Below, in pieces: positions 36,029 through 44,596 of a stretch of DNA of 64,000 nucleotides. Under the pieces are notes generated by a model. The model was given only the letters and a program-made list of their open reading frames with translations, was not told the DNA's origin and searched no databases. The stretch comes from an uncultured Flavobacteriaceae bacterium (GTDB lineage Bacteria; Bacteroidota; Bacteroidia; Flavobacteriales; Flavobacteriaceae): positions 310,001 through 374,000 of the forward strand of contig CANLVG010000003.1 in the NCBI GenBank assembly GCA_947494565.1, written 5' to 3'. Position 1 is the stretch's first letter. Each line of letters begins with the position of its first letter. The translations under genes and the position numbers were made by a program.

Positions 36029-36256
36029 GAATTTAGGTTTTCATCGTTTTCAAAAGTGATGAAATTAAAAGGGAATCCGGTTAGAATCCGGAACTGTTCC
36101 CGCAACTGTATGCTTCTACTGAACCTGGCTGTCAAAGCCTTGGTGTATCGGTAGTTCTTTTTCGGAAGGAGTGTTACTTCTACAATGCCACTGGTCGCTG
36201 TACGTGAACTGGGAAGGCCGAGTAACACAAAGCAAGTCAGGAGACCTGCCAAATTC
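36029..36256 (+). ncRNA. Cobalamin riboswitch
   Basis: This lies in the 353-base gap between btuF and btuB, and it reads on the plus strand. The core elements are in order: GGGAATCCGG (36071-36080), GAATCCGG, TCCCGCAACTGTA (36098-36110), the B12 box TGCCACTGG (36186-36194), GGGAAGGC (36211-36218) and AAGTCAGGAGACCTGCC (36234-36250). GAATTT (36029-36034) can pair with AAATTC (36251-36256) to close the outer helix. It ends 45 bases before the btuB ATG; a Shine-Dalgarno-like site is not obvious, so control may be by access to the start region or by attenuation. The 80 bases before it probably hold the two divergent promoters. Confidence 0.92.
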
Positions 36257-36300
36257 ATAACTAAAATCAATAGACTTTCGGGTAAAAGGTCTTTAGAACT

Positions 36301-38133
36301 ATGAGACAGCTAGTCATAGCCATTGTTGTTGTATTGTCTTTTTTTAGGCAATTACCGGCCCAAGAGGCAACGCCAATCTGGGAATTGGAAGAAGTTATTG
36401 TGTCCGATACCCGCCTAAAACAGTATGCTGAAGGGCATAAAACAGAAGTTTTAGCGGATAGTACGGTGCAACGGAATGGTGCTTTTCTGACGTCGCTCTT
36501 AGCCTATAATTCGAATATTTATTTCAAGGAGAATGGATTTGGAATGGTTTCCTCCCCGTCCTTTCGAGGTACCAATGCTTCCCACACTGCGGTAGTATGG
36601 AATGGCATCAATATCAATTCGCAACTGAACGGACAGGTCGATTTCAACACGATCAATCCCTTCAATTATACCGAGGTCGGCATACGAAGTGGCGGCGGAA
36701 GCGTGCAGTATGGTACGGGGGCCATAGGGGGTAGTATCCATCTCAATAACGATTTACGCTTTGAGAAACATTTCGACCATCAATTCTTTAGTGGGTACGG
36801 TAGTTTTGATACGAAAACCGTGAACTATAAGATGACCACCGGAAATGAGAAGTATTCTTCCAGTTTTGGAGTTAACTACAATGCTTCGGATAATGATTAT
36901 CGCTATTTGGAGACCGACGAACGGAATATCAACGGAGAATTCGAAAACCTGAACTTCAACTTTAATGCAGGATATGTCCTTTCCGGAAAACAAGTTCTGA
37001 GACTATACCATCAGAGCTTTATCGGCAATCGGAATCTTTCGGGCAATTTGGTCGCCCCAGGTCGTAGTCGGTATAAAGACAATCAGTACCGGACCCAATT
37101 GGAATGGGGGCGTTACGGAGAAAAAACGATATCAAGATTTAAAGTGGCCCATATGCAGGAGGCCTTCCGTTACTTTGAAAATAAAGATAGTGATCTCTTT
37201 TCCGATGGAAGGGTAACCACTTTATTGGCCCGTTATGCTTTAGATATGAAGCTTTCCGAAGCCCTAAGGTTGAATTCGTACCTGGAGTATGACCATTTTA
37301 GGGGCAATGGCAGTAGTTTCGGGAGTCCGCAACGCAACGATATTTCGGCTACTGCCACGCTAAAGCATGATTTATCCGAAAAGCTCGTGTACAATTTCAG
37401 TATGCGGAAAGACTTTTCCTCTGATTTTTCGAGCCCTCTGATTTTCTCTTTGGATGGAAATTATGATGTAAATGATTGGTACACCATTCAGTTCAGCGCC
37501 TCCAGAAACTTTAGAATGCCCACCTTTAATGACTTGTATTGGCAGCCGGGGGGTAACCTTGATTTGGATATTGAAAGTTCGTATCAGGTTGATTTGGGAC
37601 AACATCTCAAATTCGATACTGTTTCGATTCATTTAAATGGGTATTACATTGCTACGGACGATATGATCCGTTGGCTGCCCAATACGGAAGGTTTATGGTC
37701 GCCGACGAATGTAGATAAGGTAGCGGTCTATGGTCTGGAAGCTGAATTCGCGCTGGCGTGCCCGATAGGCAAAACCCAAAAAATCGATTTGAAGTCCCAC
37801 TACGCTTATACGGTTTCCAAAGACCAGGAAACCGATCAACAGTTGATTTACGTGCCCTTTCATAGGACGAATGCTTCCCTTGCCTATAGCATCTCGGATT
37901 TTAGTTTATTCTATCAGCACTTGTACAATGGCTCGGTCAGCATTATCGGAGGTGAATTGGAGGCGTATCAAGTTGCGAATTTTGGAGGCACCTACCATCT
38001 CAAGACGAAGGGAAAATTGAATTACAGCTTGGGGGTTACGCTGCAGAACCTTTTTAATACCTATTATGAGAATGTAGCGCTGCGGCCCATGCCCAACAGA
38101 AATATTCAAACAAGAATTCTAGTTAACTTTTAA
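36301..38133 (+). CDS. btuB: TonB-dependent cobalamin receptor
   Basis: This is an outer-membrane receptor of 610 residues. A signal peptide is at 1-20. The plug follows (about 28-145) with VIVSDTRLKQYAEG near the N-terminus, SFRGTNASHTAVVWNGI and GSVQYGTGAIGGSIHL. The 22-strand barrel ends in the aromatic residue F (RILVNF), as usual for outer-membrane proteins. It lies directly behind a cobalamin riboswitch and 15 bases before the BtuG-like gene. It lacks the extra N-terminal carboxypeptidase-like domain of SusC-type receptors. Confidence 0.93.
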   Translation: MRQLVIAIVVVLSFFRQLPAQEATPIWELEEVIVSDTRLKQYAEGHKTEVLADSTVQRNGAFLTSLLAYNSNIYFKENGFGMVSSPSFRGTNASHTAVVWNGININSQLNGQVDFNTINPFNYTEVGIRSGGGSVQYGTGAIGGSIHLNNDLRFEKHFDHQFFSGYGSFDTKTVNYKMTTGNEKYSSSFGVNYNASDNDYRYLETDERNINGEFENLNFNFNAGYVLSGKQVLRLYHQSFIGNRNLSGNLVAPGRSRYKDNQYRTQLEWGRYGEKTISRFKVAHMQEAFRYFENKDSDLFSDGRVTTLLARYALDMKLSEALRLNSYLEYDHFRGNGSSFGSPQRNDISATATLKHDLSEKLVYNFSMRKDFSSDFSSPLIFSLDGNYDVNDWYTIQFSASRNFRMPTFNDLYWQPGGNLDLDIESSYQVDLGQHLKFDTVSIHLNGYYIATDDMIRWLPNTEGLWSPTNVDKVAVYGLEAEFALACPIGKTQKIDLKSHYAYTVSKDQETDQQLIYVPFHRTNASLAYSISDFSLFYQHLYNGSVSIIGGELEAYQVANFGGTYHLKTKGKLNYSLGVTLQNLFNTYYENVALRPMPNRNIQTRILVNF

Positions 38134-38148
38134 AACCTAATCGAGAAA

Positions 38149-39582
38149 ATGAAAATGTACTATTTGAAATTCAGAAAACTAATATGCGCCACAATTTTGG
38201 GCATGGTACTGTTTACCAGCTGCGAGAATGATGACAATCAACCTGTAACGGGTACCATTACTATCTCGGTTGCCGAAAATTCCGTGGCGGAAGATGTGGG
38301 TTCCATAGCGGTAACCTTTACCGCGGGTACTACTTTTCCAATGGATGTGGTTATTACATACGAGGTATCAGGTACGGCGAGCTCCGGAGAAGATTTTGAA
38401 GCGCTTTCAGGCATGGCCACTTTGCCTTCGGGTGATACCAGTTTAGTGCAAAATCTGATTATTTTAGATGATAGTGAGGTCGAATCGGCAGAACAGATTA
38501 TCATTCGTATCACCGCTATTGATGGTGCTCAGGATCTGGTCGGAGGAGATGGGGAAATCACCTTGACCATTACGGATAACGACTCGTTTGCTTTCGAAAA
38601 TGGCGTTTTGGTACTACACGAAGGTAATTTTGGCGCTGGTAATGCTTCGGTTTCCTTTTTACCAGATGATTTAAGTGATGTACAGAATGGTATTTTTAAA
38701 TCGGTCAATACGGTCGATAGTTGGGGTGATACGGCTCAGAGCATTACATTCAATGGTGATATGGCGTATATCATTGTAAACAATTCGCAAAAAATAGAGG
38801 TTGTCAATCGTTATACCTTTACATCCGTGACTACCATAGGTGGGTCTGGCAGTACTGATTTTCTTAATCCGAGGTATATGGCTGTTGCAAACGGAAAAGG
38901 GTATGTGACCAATTGGGGTGACGGAACAAATCCTGATGATGATTATGTAGCCATTGTCAATTTAGAGACCAATACCGTTGAATCCAAGATTCCCGTTGCT
39001 GAAGGACCAGAGGCCCTAGTGGCAAATGAGACTACGGTTTATGTGGCGCACCAAGGTGGGTTTAATCAAAACAACATTGTTTCTGTTATTGATGTGACCA
39101 GTAACGAGGTGAGCACAACGGTGACCGTTGCGGACCGTCCGAACTCCCTTCAGTTAGATACCAATGGAGATCTTTGGGTGCTTTCGGGTGGCAATCCCAT
39201 TTGGACCGGTAATGAAACGGCCGGCCAATTGGATAAAATAAGTACTGCGGATAATGCTGTTGTGCAGACGCTTGCCTTTGAGGTTTCCGAACATCCAGGT
39301 GCACTGTCCTTAGAGGGTTCGAACTTGTACTACTATTTGTCGGGAGCCGTATTTAAAATGGACGATATGGCTACGGCCTTACCCGAAACTGCCGAGCTGA
39401 GTGATTTGAATTGGGCGGATATGGCTGTAAATGACGGTAAGCTCTACGGCGTTGATGCCAAAGACTTTGTGAGCAATGGCTCTTTAGAAATCTACGATTT
39501 GGGAGACAATTCAATGGTGACCTCGAAAGCCGTTTCCGTTATTCCGACGGGGGTGTATTTTAATGGTACGGCGGATCGTTAA
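38149..39582 (+). CDS. BtuG-like surface lipoprotein with Calx-beta and beta-propeller domains
   Basis: This 477-residue lipoprotein is co-transcribed with btuB. The lipobox is FTSC (Cys25), followed by ENDDN; acidic residues here are the surface-export signal of Bacteroidota lipoproteins, so it should face outside. A Calx-beta-like domain spans about 34-145 (VAENSVAEDVGSIAVTF, SGTASSGEDFEALSG, LDDSEVESAE and ITLTITDND). A YVTN/DUF5074-like beta-propeller spans about 150-477, with repeats such as VVNRYTFTSVTTIGG and VNLETNTVESKIPV. In Bacteroides, BtuG is a propeller that captures B12 with very high affinity and hands it to BtuB; this is the positional and fold analogue. The Calx-beta part is unusual. 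A terminator follows. Confidence 0.8.
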   Translation: MKMYYLKFRKLICATILGMVLFTSCENDDNQPVTGTITISVAENSVAEDVGSIAVTFTAGTTFPMDVVITYEVSGTASSGEDFEALSGMATLPSGDTSLVQNLIILDDSEVESAEQIIIRITAIDGAQDLVGGDGEITLTITDNDSFAFENGVLVLHEGNFGAGNASVSFLPDDLSDVQNGIFKSVNTVDSWGDTAQSITFNGDMAYIIVNNSQKIEVVNRYTFTSVTTIGGSGSTDFLNPRYMAVANGKGYVTNWGDGTNPDDDYVAIVNLETNTVESKIPVAEGPEALVANETTVYVAHQGGFNQNNIVSVIDVTSNEVSTTVTVADRPNSLQLDTNGDLWVLSGGNPIWTGNETAGQLDKISTADNAVVQTLAFEVSEHPGALSLEGSNLYYYLSGAVFKMDDMATALPETAELSDLNWADMAVNDGKLYGVDAKDFVSNGSLEIYDLGDNSMVTSKAVSVIPTGVYFNGTADR

Positions 39583-39600
39583 AGAAAAGATGAACCAAGT

Positions 39601-39643
39601 AAAAGGCACCTTCCTAGAGCTCTGCGAAGGTGCTTTTCTTTTT
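39601..39643 (+). terminator. Intrinsic terminator after the btuB operon
   Basis: GCACCTTC (39606-39613) pairs with GAAGGTGC (39626-39633), extended by flanking A and T runs, with CTTTTCTTTTTC after it. It also precedes the stop of the convergent S41 gene at 39668. Confidence 0.82.
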
Positions 39644-39667
39644 CTCAACGTACTTGTGGAAAATCCA

Positions 39668-41152
39668 CTATTGCTCGTCGAGTATGGTATTCATAAACAT
39701 ATTATCACGTAGTGGTGTGAACATTTCGGAGCCGATATATACTTCGATCGGCATTTTCACCGTAAAGTCACGTTTACCGGTTTCTCCCGTAATCTGTTCA
39801 ATTGCTTTGGCCAATAAGGGTTCGCTTAAATCACCCAGAACACCAAGATTCGCCAAATCTTCCGGTAAAGGAACGTCAGGATTTAGGCCGTCCGTATAAT
39901 CGAAAAAGCCAGCTGAATTTTCATTTCTGCCCGTCAACGGTTGAAGCGCCCATTCGTTATTTTGAGGAATTTTATTGACCCGCGAAGGGGTATAGACGTA
40001 ATCATTATCGCGATCATCAACTAAGGTGACCGAGAATTCGTTCTTCCCTCGGGTAGCGTCTCCCACATGTACGACATCCATATAAGGATCTAGACCGTTG
40101 ATCAACAATTCACTGGCAGAGGCCGACGCACGGGTGGCCAAGACGTACACTTTATTAAGCCCTAAGGAATTGATGGCGGCACCGGCAGGGGTTTTGCTCT
40201 TGAAGAAGCGACGTACGTCAGAACCTCTATCCGCTAGCACCTGAAGGTATTTATCGTTCCACTTTGCCTTGAGGAATACATCATTTGTATTGGTACCATG
40301 GATCATACTTCCCAAAAGAACAGTGGTGTTTACAGAGCCACCGGGATTGTAACGCAAATCCAATACTAAATCGGTTACGCCCGCAGATTTGAATCTGCCG
40401 AACACTTCATTCAGCGGTTCATCAAATTCATCCAAAAACTGTTGGTAGACCAAATAGCCTATTTTTTTTCCCTGAATTTCAAAAATCTTATCCAAAAATA
40501 TAGGGTCTTCCTGTAATCCCTCTTGCTTCGTTAAAATGACATCTTCTCCATTTAAGACCACTTCATCATTTTCAAAACTCGCCATATTAAGGGTATAGGT
40601 ATCTGAATTATCCCCAAAAAGTAGGTCTCGATAATTACTTTCGGTCAGTAACTGGCCGTTTACACCTCTGAACAGGTCTCCCCTTCCGATGTTCTTCGTA
40701 CTGGCATCTGATTCAGCGATAACGTAGCGCACATAGCCAAAGATATCTGTAGTCCCCGAAGGATTGATCAAGCCGAACTTCAGTCCGTTGCTCTTATTGA
40801 TGCCGGAGAGAGACTGTGTCAATACTCGGTAATCGGGATTGAACGTACTAAATCGATCCTCGCCAAACCTGAGTTGATTCGTAAAAAAGTCGGCCGGATT
40901 ATCCTCGGACAGTAAAAATTCGGTATAGGCCTCAGAACCTGCCGCGTTCACCGGAAACTTATCATCGGCTAGATTGGGCACTTCCGCCTGCCAAAAATAC
41001 CAGTAGTTCATGGCCTTCCACATAAAATCTTGAACGCCCACCCCAGCATTAGGGTCAGGATCTACCGTACGGGGAATGGTAGGGCTATCGTCCGTACTAC
41101 AAGAGGTGATAAAGACCCAAAGGAGTATGGGTGCGATTTTCAAATATTTCAT
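39668..41152 (-). CDS. S41-family protease lipoprotein, copy 1
   Basis: This is a 494-residue surface-type lipoprotein protease of family S41 (C-terminal processing protease type). The lipobox is ITSC (Cys18), followed by STDDSP. A substrate-binding segment with PDZ-like character (GRGDLFRGVNGQLLT) precedes the catalytic domain. LVLDLRYNPGGSVNT is the family core, the probable nucleophile serine lies in RASASASELLING, and the lysine partner is in TRGKNEFS. It is a close paralogue of the next gene (41203), with the same block order, and lies 50 bases after it. Confidence 0.88.
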   Translation of the reverse strand: MKYLKIAPILLWVFITSCSTDDSPTIPRTVDPDPNAGVGVQDFMWKAMNYWYFWQAEVPNLADDKFPVNAAGSEAYTEFLLSEDNPADFFTNQLRFGEDRFSTFNPDYRVLTQSLSGINKSNGLKFGLINPSGTTDIFGYVRYVIAESDASTKNIGRGDLFRGVNGQLLTESNYRDLLFGDNSDTYTLNMASFENDEVVLNGEDVILTKQEGLQEDPIFLDKIFEIQGKKIGYLVYQQFLDEFDEPLNEVFGRFKSAGVTDLVLDLRYNPGGSVNTTVLLGSMIHGTNTNDVFLKAKWNDKYLQVLADRGSDVRRFFKSKTPAGAAINSLGLNKVYVLATRASASASELLINGLDPYMDVVHVGDATRGKNEFSVTLVDDRDNDYVYTPSRVNKIPQNNEWALQPLTGRNENSAGFFDYTDGLNPDVPLPEDLANLGVLGDLSEPLLAKAIEQITGETGKRDFTVKMPIEVYIGSEMFTPLRDNMFMNTILDEQ

Positions 41153-41202
41153 TCTTAACTTTTATTTGTTCTATTCGATTTGGTCTAAGTAGTGCAATCA
41201 AT

Positions 41203-42753
41203 TTACTTATTTAACTTGCTTTTCAATCTTTCGCTTAATAGCGCAGGAATATCCCTAAAGATAAGCCTTCCGCCATTAGCGCTTTCCAGCGAGCTACTGT
41301 AAATCATGTCAACAGGATACTTTGCACTTAAATTCGTTTTGGCGGATACACCGTTTATCTCTTGCAACGCTCTGGCCAGTAAACGTTCAGTAGGATTACC
41401 CAGTTCCCCCAGGTCGCTAAAGTCCTCGTCAATAGGGATCGTCGGCGGTAAGCCTGCGGAGTAGTCTCCAAAACCCTCTGAATTCTCAGTCTGACTCGTA
41501 ATCGGTTGAATGGCCCAGCTATTGTTCGGGTTAATTTCGTCTTCTCGATCGGGGTTGTACCCAAATCCTGTTGCGGGACTATCTACCAAGGTAAACGACC
41601 CTTGATTTTTACCCACCGTGGTCGAACCAATATGGACGACTTCCACATAAGGCCGCAATCCGTTGATCAGCAATTCACTTGCGGAAGCCGAATTGCCAGT
41701 GGCGATGACATAAATTTTGTTCAAATCTAAGCTGTTCAAGGGGATTTCGGAGTTGTTGTCTTCCGTACCGGTATCGGCCACAAAGTTAGTTTTAAGTCCG
41801 CCCTGTATTTCCAAAGCCTCCTCATATTTGCTGTTGAACCGTCGCGTATAAAACAGCTTTAGCGGGTCAGGCTGGTGAATCAAACTGCCCAGAATTTGGG
41901 TGATATATCCTAAACCTCCAGGGTTGTACCTCAAATCGAGTACCAAATCGCTTATTCCTTCGCTTTTGAATTCACCGAAGACATCATTCAGGGGTTCACC
42001 TGAATTTCCAGCGAATTGATTGTACATTAAATACCCTACTTTTTGTCCACCGACATCGAGTACTTTATTGACAAGAATGGGATCTTCAACCAGACCCTCT
42101 TGTTTGGTCAAGGTTACTTCCTTGCCGTTTAAAACGAACTCATTCCCATCAAAATCAGCCATGCCCAAAGTATAGGTATCGGCATTACGAAGTAAGGAGG
42201 TGTTGTTGCTTTCAGGTGAATCAAAAAACAAGGGTTCTCCATTGATGGAGGTAAAGAGGTCTCCTCTCTTAATATCTTTGGTAGCAGCATCCGAATTCTT
42301 GACGATATATCTCACATACCCATAAATCACCTCGCTATTATTAAAGCGGGCCAGACTATATTCAAGACCGTTACTTTTGGAAATACCGGAAAACCCTGCT
42401 GTCAAGGCCTTATAGTCCTCATTTAGAAAACTGAAACGGTCTTCGCTGAAGAGGAGTTTGTTGTTGTAAAAGTCGGCAGGATTGGATTCCGATGCTATGA
42501 AATCAACATATTCATCCAAAGTAGCATAGTTACCCTCATCTAGATTCGGCACGTCGTTCACATAAAAATAATAGAGGTTCATGGCTTGCCACATAAAATC
42601 TTGAACGGGATAGTCCGCTCTTGATTTGGTTTCGACAACCGGATCGATCGGATTTTCCGTAATATCCGGATTGACAACCGGTTCATCATCATTTTTACTA
42701 CAACTGATCGAAACCACTCCAATAGAGAGGAACAGGAGGAAATACTTTTTCAT
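41203..42753 (-). CDS. S41-family protease lipoprotein, copy 2
   Basis: This is a 516-residue S41 protease lipoprotein with the same architecture as the neighbour at 39668. Its lipobox is SISC (Cys18) followed by SKNDDEP, a textbook K-(D/E)-rich surface-export signal. Shared blocks: VQDFMWQAMNLYYFY at the N-terminus, KRGDLFTSINGEPL, LVLDLRYNPGGLGY, the serine block GNSASASELLINGL and the lysine in TVGKNQG. It is first in the unit and diverges from the ECF sigma operon across 243 bases. Confidence 0.88.
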   Translation of the reverse strand: MKKYFLLFLSIGVVSISCSKNDDEPVVNPDITENPIDPVVETKSRADYPVQDFMWQAMNLYYFYVNDVPNLDEGNYATLDEYVDFIASESNPADFYNNKLLFSEDRFSFLNEDYKALTAGFSGISKSNGLEYSLARFNNSEVIYGYVRYIVKNSDAATKDIKRGDLFTSINGEPLFFDSPESNNTSLLRNADTYTLGMADFDGNEFVLNGKEVTLTKQEGLVEDPILVNKVLDVGGQKVGYLMYNQFAGNSGEPLNDVFGEFKSEGISDLVLDLRYNPGGLGYITQILGSLIHQPDPLKLFYTRRFNSKYEEALEIQGGLKTNFVADTGTEDNNSEIPLNSLDLNKIYVIATGNSASASELLINGLRPYVEVVHIGSTTVGKNQGSFTLVDSPATGFGYNPDREDEINPNNSWAIQPITSQTENSEGFGDYSAGLPPTIPIDEDFSDLGELGNPTERLLARALQEINGVSAKTNLSAKYPVDMIYSSSLESANGGRLIFRDIPALLSERLKSKLNK

Positions 42754-42923
42754 GCGCGCAATTTTCTTTTTTCTTTTTCAATGGTATAACAATACAGTTC
42801 GCAAAAACCCTTCCAAGAAAAAAACAGTTCAGGCGGGCGGTATTGTATAGTACGTACGTATGTACTTGTGTATTAGTTTAAAAAGGCCCAATTTACTTAC
42901 AGTAGGCCGAATAAAAAATTTTT

Positions 42924-42949
42924 TGTAACAAAATTCGTTGTAGGTCGTC
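42924..42949 (+). promoter_or_regulatory. ECF-type promoter candidate before the sigma/DUF4252 operon
   Basis: TGTAAC (42924-42929), 16 bases and CGTC (42946-42949) have the AAC/CGTC pattern and spacing of promoters recognised by ECF sigma factors elsewhere in bacteria. It lies 48 bases before the ATG of the ECF gene, as expected for autoregulation. A weak AACCC/GGGTT hairpin (42961-42978) occurs in the leader. The rest of the 243-base divergent region shows no other clear element. Confidence 0.55.
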
Positions 42950-42996
42950 TTGCTTATGTAAACCCCCTAAAAAGGGTTAAAAACAACCACCAACCC

Positions 42997-43506
42997 ATGC
43001 GGCAGTCAGAGTTTATAAACATAGTGATGCCTTTTAAAGACAAGCTCTTTCGAATGGCGAAACGTTTACTGGTATCGACCGAAGAAGCAGAGGATGCCAC
43101 GCAGGAAATTTTGATGAAACTCTGGACGAAAAACGAATCGTTTGCCAAGTACAAGAATGTGGAAGCTTTTGCCATGACGATGACCAAAAACTTTTGTTTA
43201 GATCGATTAAAATCGAAACAAGCCGGAAACTTGAAGTTGGTACATAGCAATTATGGGGAGTCGGGTAGTGGTTTACAAACACAGGTAGAAGCAAAGGATA
43301 GTGTCAACTGGGTACAAAAAATCATGGAAGAGCTGCCTGAACAACAGAAAATGGTATTGCAATTACGGGATGTAGAGGAATACGATTTTGATGAAATAAG
43401 TGAAATGTTGGGGATGCAACCCACCGCAGTGCGGGTCACTCTATCAAGAGCAAGAAAAACAGTACGTGAAAAATTAGCACAAAAGCATAGTTATGGAATT
43501 GGATAA
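42997..43506 (+). CDS. ECF RNA polymerase sigma factor
   Basis: This is a sigma factor of 169 residues with region 2 (EDATQEILMKLW, about 29-40, and AFAMTMTKNFCLDRLK) and region 4 (LPEQQKMVLQLRDVEEYDFDEISEMLG and a following helix AVRVTLSRARKTVREKL). It is the first gene of an operon with an anti-sigma-like membrane protein (overlap 14 bases) and three DUF4252 proteins. A plausible own promoter lies upstream. Target genes are unknown. Confidence 0.92.
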   Translation: MRQSEFINIVMPFKDKLFRMAKRLLVSTEEAEDATQEILMKLWTKNESFAKYKNVEAFAMTMTKNFCLDRLKSKQAGNLKLVHSNYGESGSGLQTQVEAKDSVNWVQKIMEELPEQQKMVLQLRDVEEYDFDEISEMLGMQPTAVRVTLSRARKTVREKLAQKHSYGIG

Positions 43507-43939
43507 CATCGAACAATTAGTAGAAAAATATTTTGAAGCCACCACAACGGTCGCCGAAGAAGAAATCTTGAGACAGTACTTTGCCCAAGAAAATGTGGCA
43601 CCACATTTGGAACAGTATGCTCCGATGTTCAATTATTTTTCTAACGCCAAAGAAGAACGGTTTACCAAGACGCTTCCGTTGACCACGAATACGGTGGTTT
43701 CCAGAGCCCGATATTTTAAATGGGCCTCGGTAGCTGCAGTAGTGCTCTTGTTCGGGGTCTATTTCGGTAAAAGTTATCAAGAACAACGAGCCGAAGAAAA
43801 GGCAAAGGCCGAATACGCCTATCAACAAACAAAGAAGGCCTTGAGTCTTTTAGCTGAAAATTTTAACAAAGGCACCGAAAAAGTAGCCTATTTGAACGAG
43901 TTCGAATCCACAAAACAAAAAATTTATAACAATAAATAA
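43493..43939 (+). CDS. Single-pass membrane protein, likely anti-sigma factor
   Basis: This 148-residue protein is encoded directly after, and overlapping by 14 bases, the ECF sigma gene. The N-terminal cytoplasmic part (MELDNIEQLVEKYFEATTTVAEEE and LRQYFAQENVAPHL) resembles the small helical anti-sigma regions of Bacteroidota. One membrane helix at about 78-95 (WASVAAVVLLFGVYFGKSY) is followed by a charged helical periplasmic tail with QQTKKALSLLAENFNKGT. The function is inferred from position and layout; no zinc motif is present. Confidence 0.75.
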   Translation: MELDNIEQLVEKYFEATTTVAEEEILRQYFAQENVAPHLEQYAPMFNYFSNAKEERFTKTLPLTTNTVVSRARYFKWASVAAVVLLFGVYFGKSYQEQRAEEKAKAEYAYQQTKKALSLLAENFNKGTEKVAYLNEFESTKQKIYNNK

Positions 43940-43948
43940 ATAGAAACG

Positions 43949-44497
43949 ATGAAAAAGACCCTCATACTCATATTCGTATTGGCCCTAGTGCCCCTGACCG
44001 GATTTTCACAATCATTATTCGATAAATACGAAGATTTGGATAATGTTACCTCAGTAGTAGTGAACAAAAGCATGTTCAATCTGTTGAGTAAGATCGATGT
44101 TGAAGTAGATGACCCCGAAGCAAAGGATTTTATGGATATCGCCAGAAGCGTGAATAGCTTAAAAGTCTTTACCACTGAAGATAAGGCCATAGGCACCGAT
44201 ATGAAAGCTTCGGTCAATAAATACCTGCAATCGGCCTCTTTAGAAGAGTTGATGCGTATCAAGGATAAAGATGCCAATGTCAAATTCTATATTAAGAGCG
44301 GTAAAGATGACGATCACGTAAGCGAGTTGTTAATGTTCGTTACCGGAATGAAAAACGTCGATGTCGATGTTAACGGTAGAAAATTCGAAACTGTCTTGCT
44401 TTCCTTGACCGGAGATATCGATTTGAATAAAATCAATTCACTGACCAAGAAAATGAACCTCCCTGAAGAATTGAACAAGGCAGGAAACAAACAATAA
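43949..44497 (+). CDS. DUF4252 exported protein, copy 1
   Basis: This is an exported protein of 182 residues of the DUF4252 family, function unknown. The signal peptide ends in TGFSQ (about 21 residues). The mature part begins SLFDKYEDLDNVTSVVVNKS, then shows helical and beta segments with VKFYIKSGKDDDHVSELLMF and VLLSLTGDIDLNKINSLTKK. It is very similar to copy 2 at 44597, so the two arose by tandem duplication. It lies 9 bases after the anti-sigma-like gene and is probably a main target of this ECF system. Confidence 0.82.
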   Translation: MKKTLILIFVLALVPLTGFSQSLFDKYEDLDNVTSVVVNKSMFNLLSKIDVEVDDPEAKDFMDIARSVNSLKVFTTEDKAIGTDMKASVNKYLQSASLEELMRIKDKDANVKFYIKSGKDDDHVSELLMFVTGMKNVDVDVNGRKFETVLLSLTGDIDLNKINSLTKKMNLPEELNKAGNKQ

Positions 44498-44596
44498 ATC
44501 ACCAATTCAATATACATTCATCAATCAATTCATTTAATCAATTCTGGGCTACTTGGGTAAAGATCTAGGCAGTTTCAGCACAAAAAACACACAGTC

